DNA of 19,462 bases, taken from Hypholoma sublateritium FD-334 SS-4 (lineage: Eukaryota > Basidiomycota > Agaricomycetes > Agaricales > Strophariaceae). The stretch covers positions 31,242 through 50,703 of the forward strand of contig KN817694.1 of the NCBI GenBank assembly GCA_000827495.1. Reading direction: 5' to 3'. Below the pieces are notes generated by a model that saw only the letters and a list, made by a program, of their open reading frames with translations, did not search any database and had not been told where the DNA came from. The translations under genes and the position numbers were made by a program. Every line of letters begins with the position of its first letter. Position 1 is the first letter of the stretch. Positions 18,422 through 19,462 of the stretch are shown here, one piece after another.

Positions 18422-19462
18422 CTACCTTGCTTTTCGAAGGGCCATCAGCGATACCGTCACTATTCCCGCAAGGCCGACAAGAATCCATCCTGAATAATCT
18501 TTAGAGGGGCGCTTCGGATTGGCTGGATCGCCGCGCCGCGAATGGCAGGGCGTTGGGTTCGTGCTTAAAGTCGGCGGTGTCCGTGTGGCGCGCCCGCGCC
18601 CGCCGCTAGGAACTTGGTCGCCCGAAGGAGGAGTGGCAGGATGGACGCCAGATTTCACGGCAGGCGAAGGCGTCCGTTCAGTACTGGCGCTGGCTGCCGG
18701 TGGTCCGCGCTGGGCAGCCGGGACCGGAGCGGCGACGGCGGCTGCATGCACGCGTGCCCCAGCTACTGGGCGCACGACGTAAACGGGGGCATCCGTCTCG
18801 CTTTCAGCTACCGCAGCGNCGACATTTGCCTCGACGACTGCGCGTACCCCATTCGCGGCGGCGCNCATATGCGCCGGCCGAGGTGTGTCCACACCCTTAT
18901 GCGCCACAGCACTAACCGCCCACGGGTTCGCCTCATACGGCCCGCATTCAGGCGGGACAGCCACGGGCGCATCTTCCACCGTGTACGCCGCCCTCGCCTG
19001 CGAGCCTACGATGGTCCACGACTCGTCCGCGTCCGACTGAATCTGCCGCAGCGGCGCGTCGACGACACGGTCTTCGTGCGCGCTGACGATCGGCTGCTCC
19101 GCCTTGTCAGATGCTGTGGAGATCCTCATGGGGCTGGCCGGCGGCCTCTCGACCAGGACGGCCGAGAACGCGGGGTCTGGGAGGGTAGCCAGGGNAGGCG
19201 TGAGATGTGTGGATGCGGCAGCGTGGCGGTCACCAGAACAAGCTTCCGTAGCGGTGGCGACATCAGGAGTAGGGCGGGCATCGATTATCACGGAGGCGGC
19301 ATCGTCGATGGAGTCCTCAGCTCTTTCTTGGGTGATCTGCGCGGCGGGTACGACGACGGGTGGCAGACCTTCCGCAGGCAGAATAACGTCCTCGAAAGGA
19401 CTCGCTGATCGCGTGGCAGGCTCTTCGACTACCGGGCCGACTATAGCCTTCGGCTCCTCTAC
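18422..19462 (-). CDS. Probable tail-anchored membrane protein (partial)
   Basis: The frame is open from the right edge to a stop at 18422: 346 residues, 5' end outside the window. Almost all of it is low-complexity, rich in Ala, Pro, Val, Ser and Glu, and probably disordered. The last 27 residues hold a single hydrophobic helix (WILVGLAGIVTVSLMAL) followed by RKAR, which is the layout of a tail-anchored protein of the ER, mitochondrial outer membrane or peroxisome. Three single Ns (18819, 18865, 19195) leave residues undetermined. No family recognised; the N-terminal domain that could identify it is missing. Confidence 0.65.
   Translation of the reverse strand, partial: VEEPKAIVGPVVEEPATRSASPFEDVILPAEGLPPVVVPAAQITQERAEDSIDDAASVIIDARPTPDVATATEACSGDRHAAASTHLTPXLATLPDPAFSAVLVERPPASPMRISTASDKAEQPIVSAHEDRVVDAPLRQIQSDADESWTIVGSQARAAYTVEDAPVAVPPECGPYEANPWAVSAVAHKGVDTPRPAHMXAAANGVRAVVEANVXAAVAESETDAPVYVVRPVAGARVHAAAVAAPVPAAQRGPPAASASTERTPSPAVKSGVHPATPPSGDQVPSGGRGRATRTPPTLSTNPTPCHSRRGDPANPKRPSKDYSGWILVGLAGIVTVSLMALRKAR

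Overview
The window looks like nuclear DNA of a mushroom-forming basidiomycete (Agaricomycetes). Genes are split by many 48-65 nt introns with GTRNGY donors, products are low-complexity and Ser/Thr/Pro/Ala-rich, and a KDZ-superfamily transposase with a CxC2-type cysteine cluster sits next to a fungal TET/JBP dioxygenase, a pairing known from mushroom genomes.

The centre is one large, apparently complete DNA transposon at about 977-14501 (13.5 kb). Its ends are inverted repeats of at least 108 bp. Each end region holds four copies of a 14-bp palindrome (TGGGCARTTGCCCA type) in mirror-image spacing, and the element is flanked by a 7-bp direct repeat, GATACCC. It carries four genes in two head-to-head pairs. 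Pair 1 is the KDZ transposase (1377-5150, minus, 8 exons, 1126 aa predicted) and the TET/JBP 2-oxoglutarate/Fe(II) oxygenase (5614-7257, plus). Pair 2 is a disordered protein of unknown function (9378-10666, minus, 2 exons, 411 aa) and an HMG-box-like protein with two further conserved-looking blocks (11086-13934, plus, 5 exons, 875 aa). All four models splice without a frameshift or internal stop, so the element may be autonomous. A 2.1-kb non-coding middle (7258-9377) holds degenerate hairpin-forming repeats.

The flanks are a local duplication. Copy A begins with the last codons of a membrane-protein gene (1-39) and its 3' flank (to 716); that flank resumes at 14795-15095. Copy B is the same gene complete (16452-17327) with an uninterrupted 3' flank (17328-18300). 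Copy B therefore lacks the insertion. The comparison also shows about 546 bp of extra sequence in copy A (717-976 plus 14509-14794) around the transposon. A minus-strand gene for a probably tail-anchored protein (18422-19462) runs off the right edge.

How the genes work together is inference. The transposase should bind the terminal palindromes and mobilise the unit. The TET/JBP enzyme could oxidise 5-methylcytosine on element or host DNA. The HMG-box protein could bind or bend DNA at the ends or at promoters. Products and splice models were read by eye, without database searches or transcript data. Single-base Ns near both window edges limit the edge calls.
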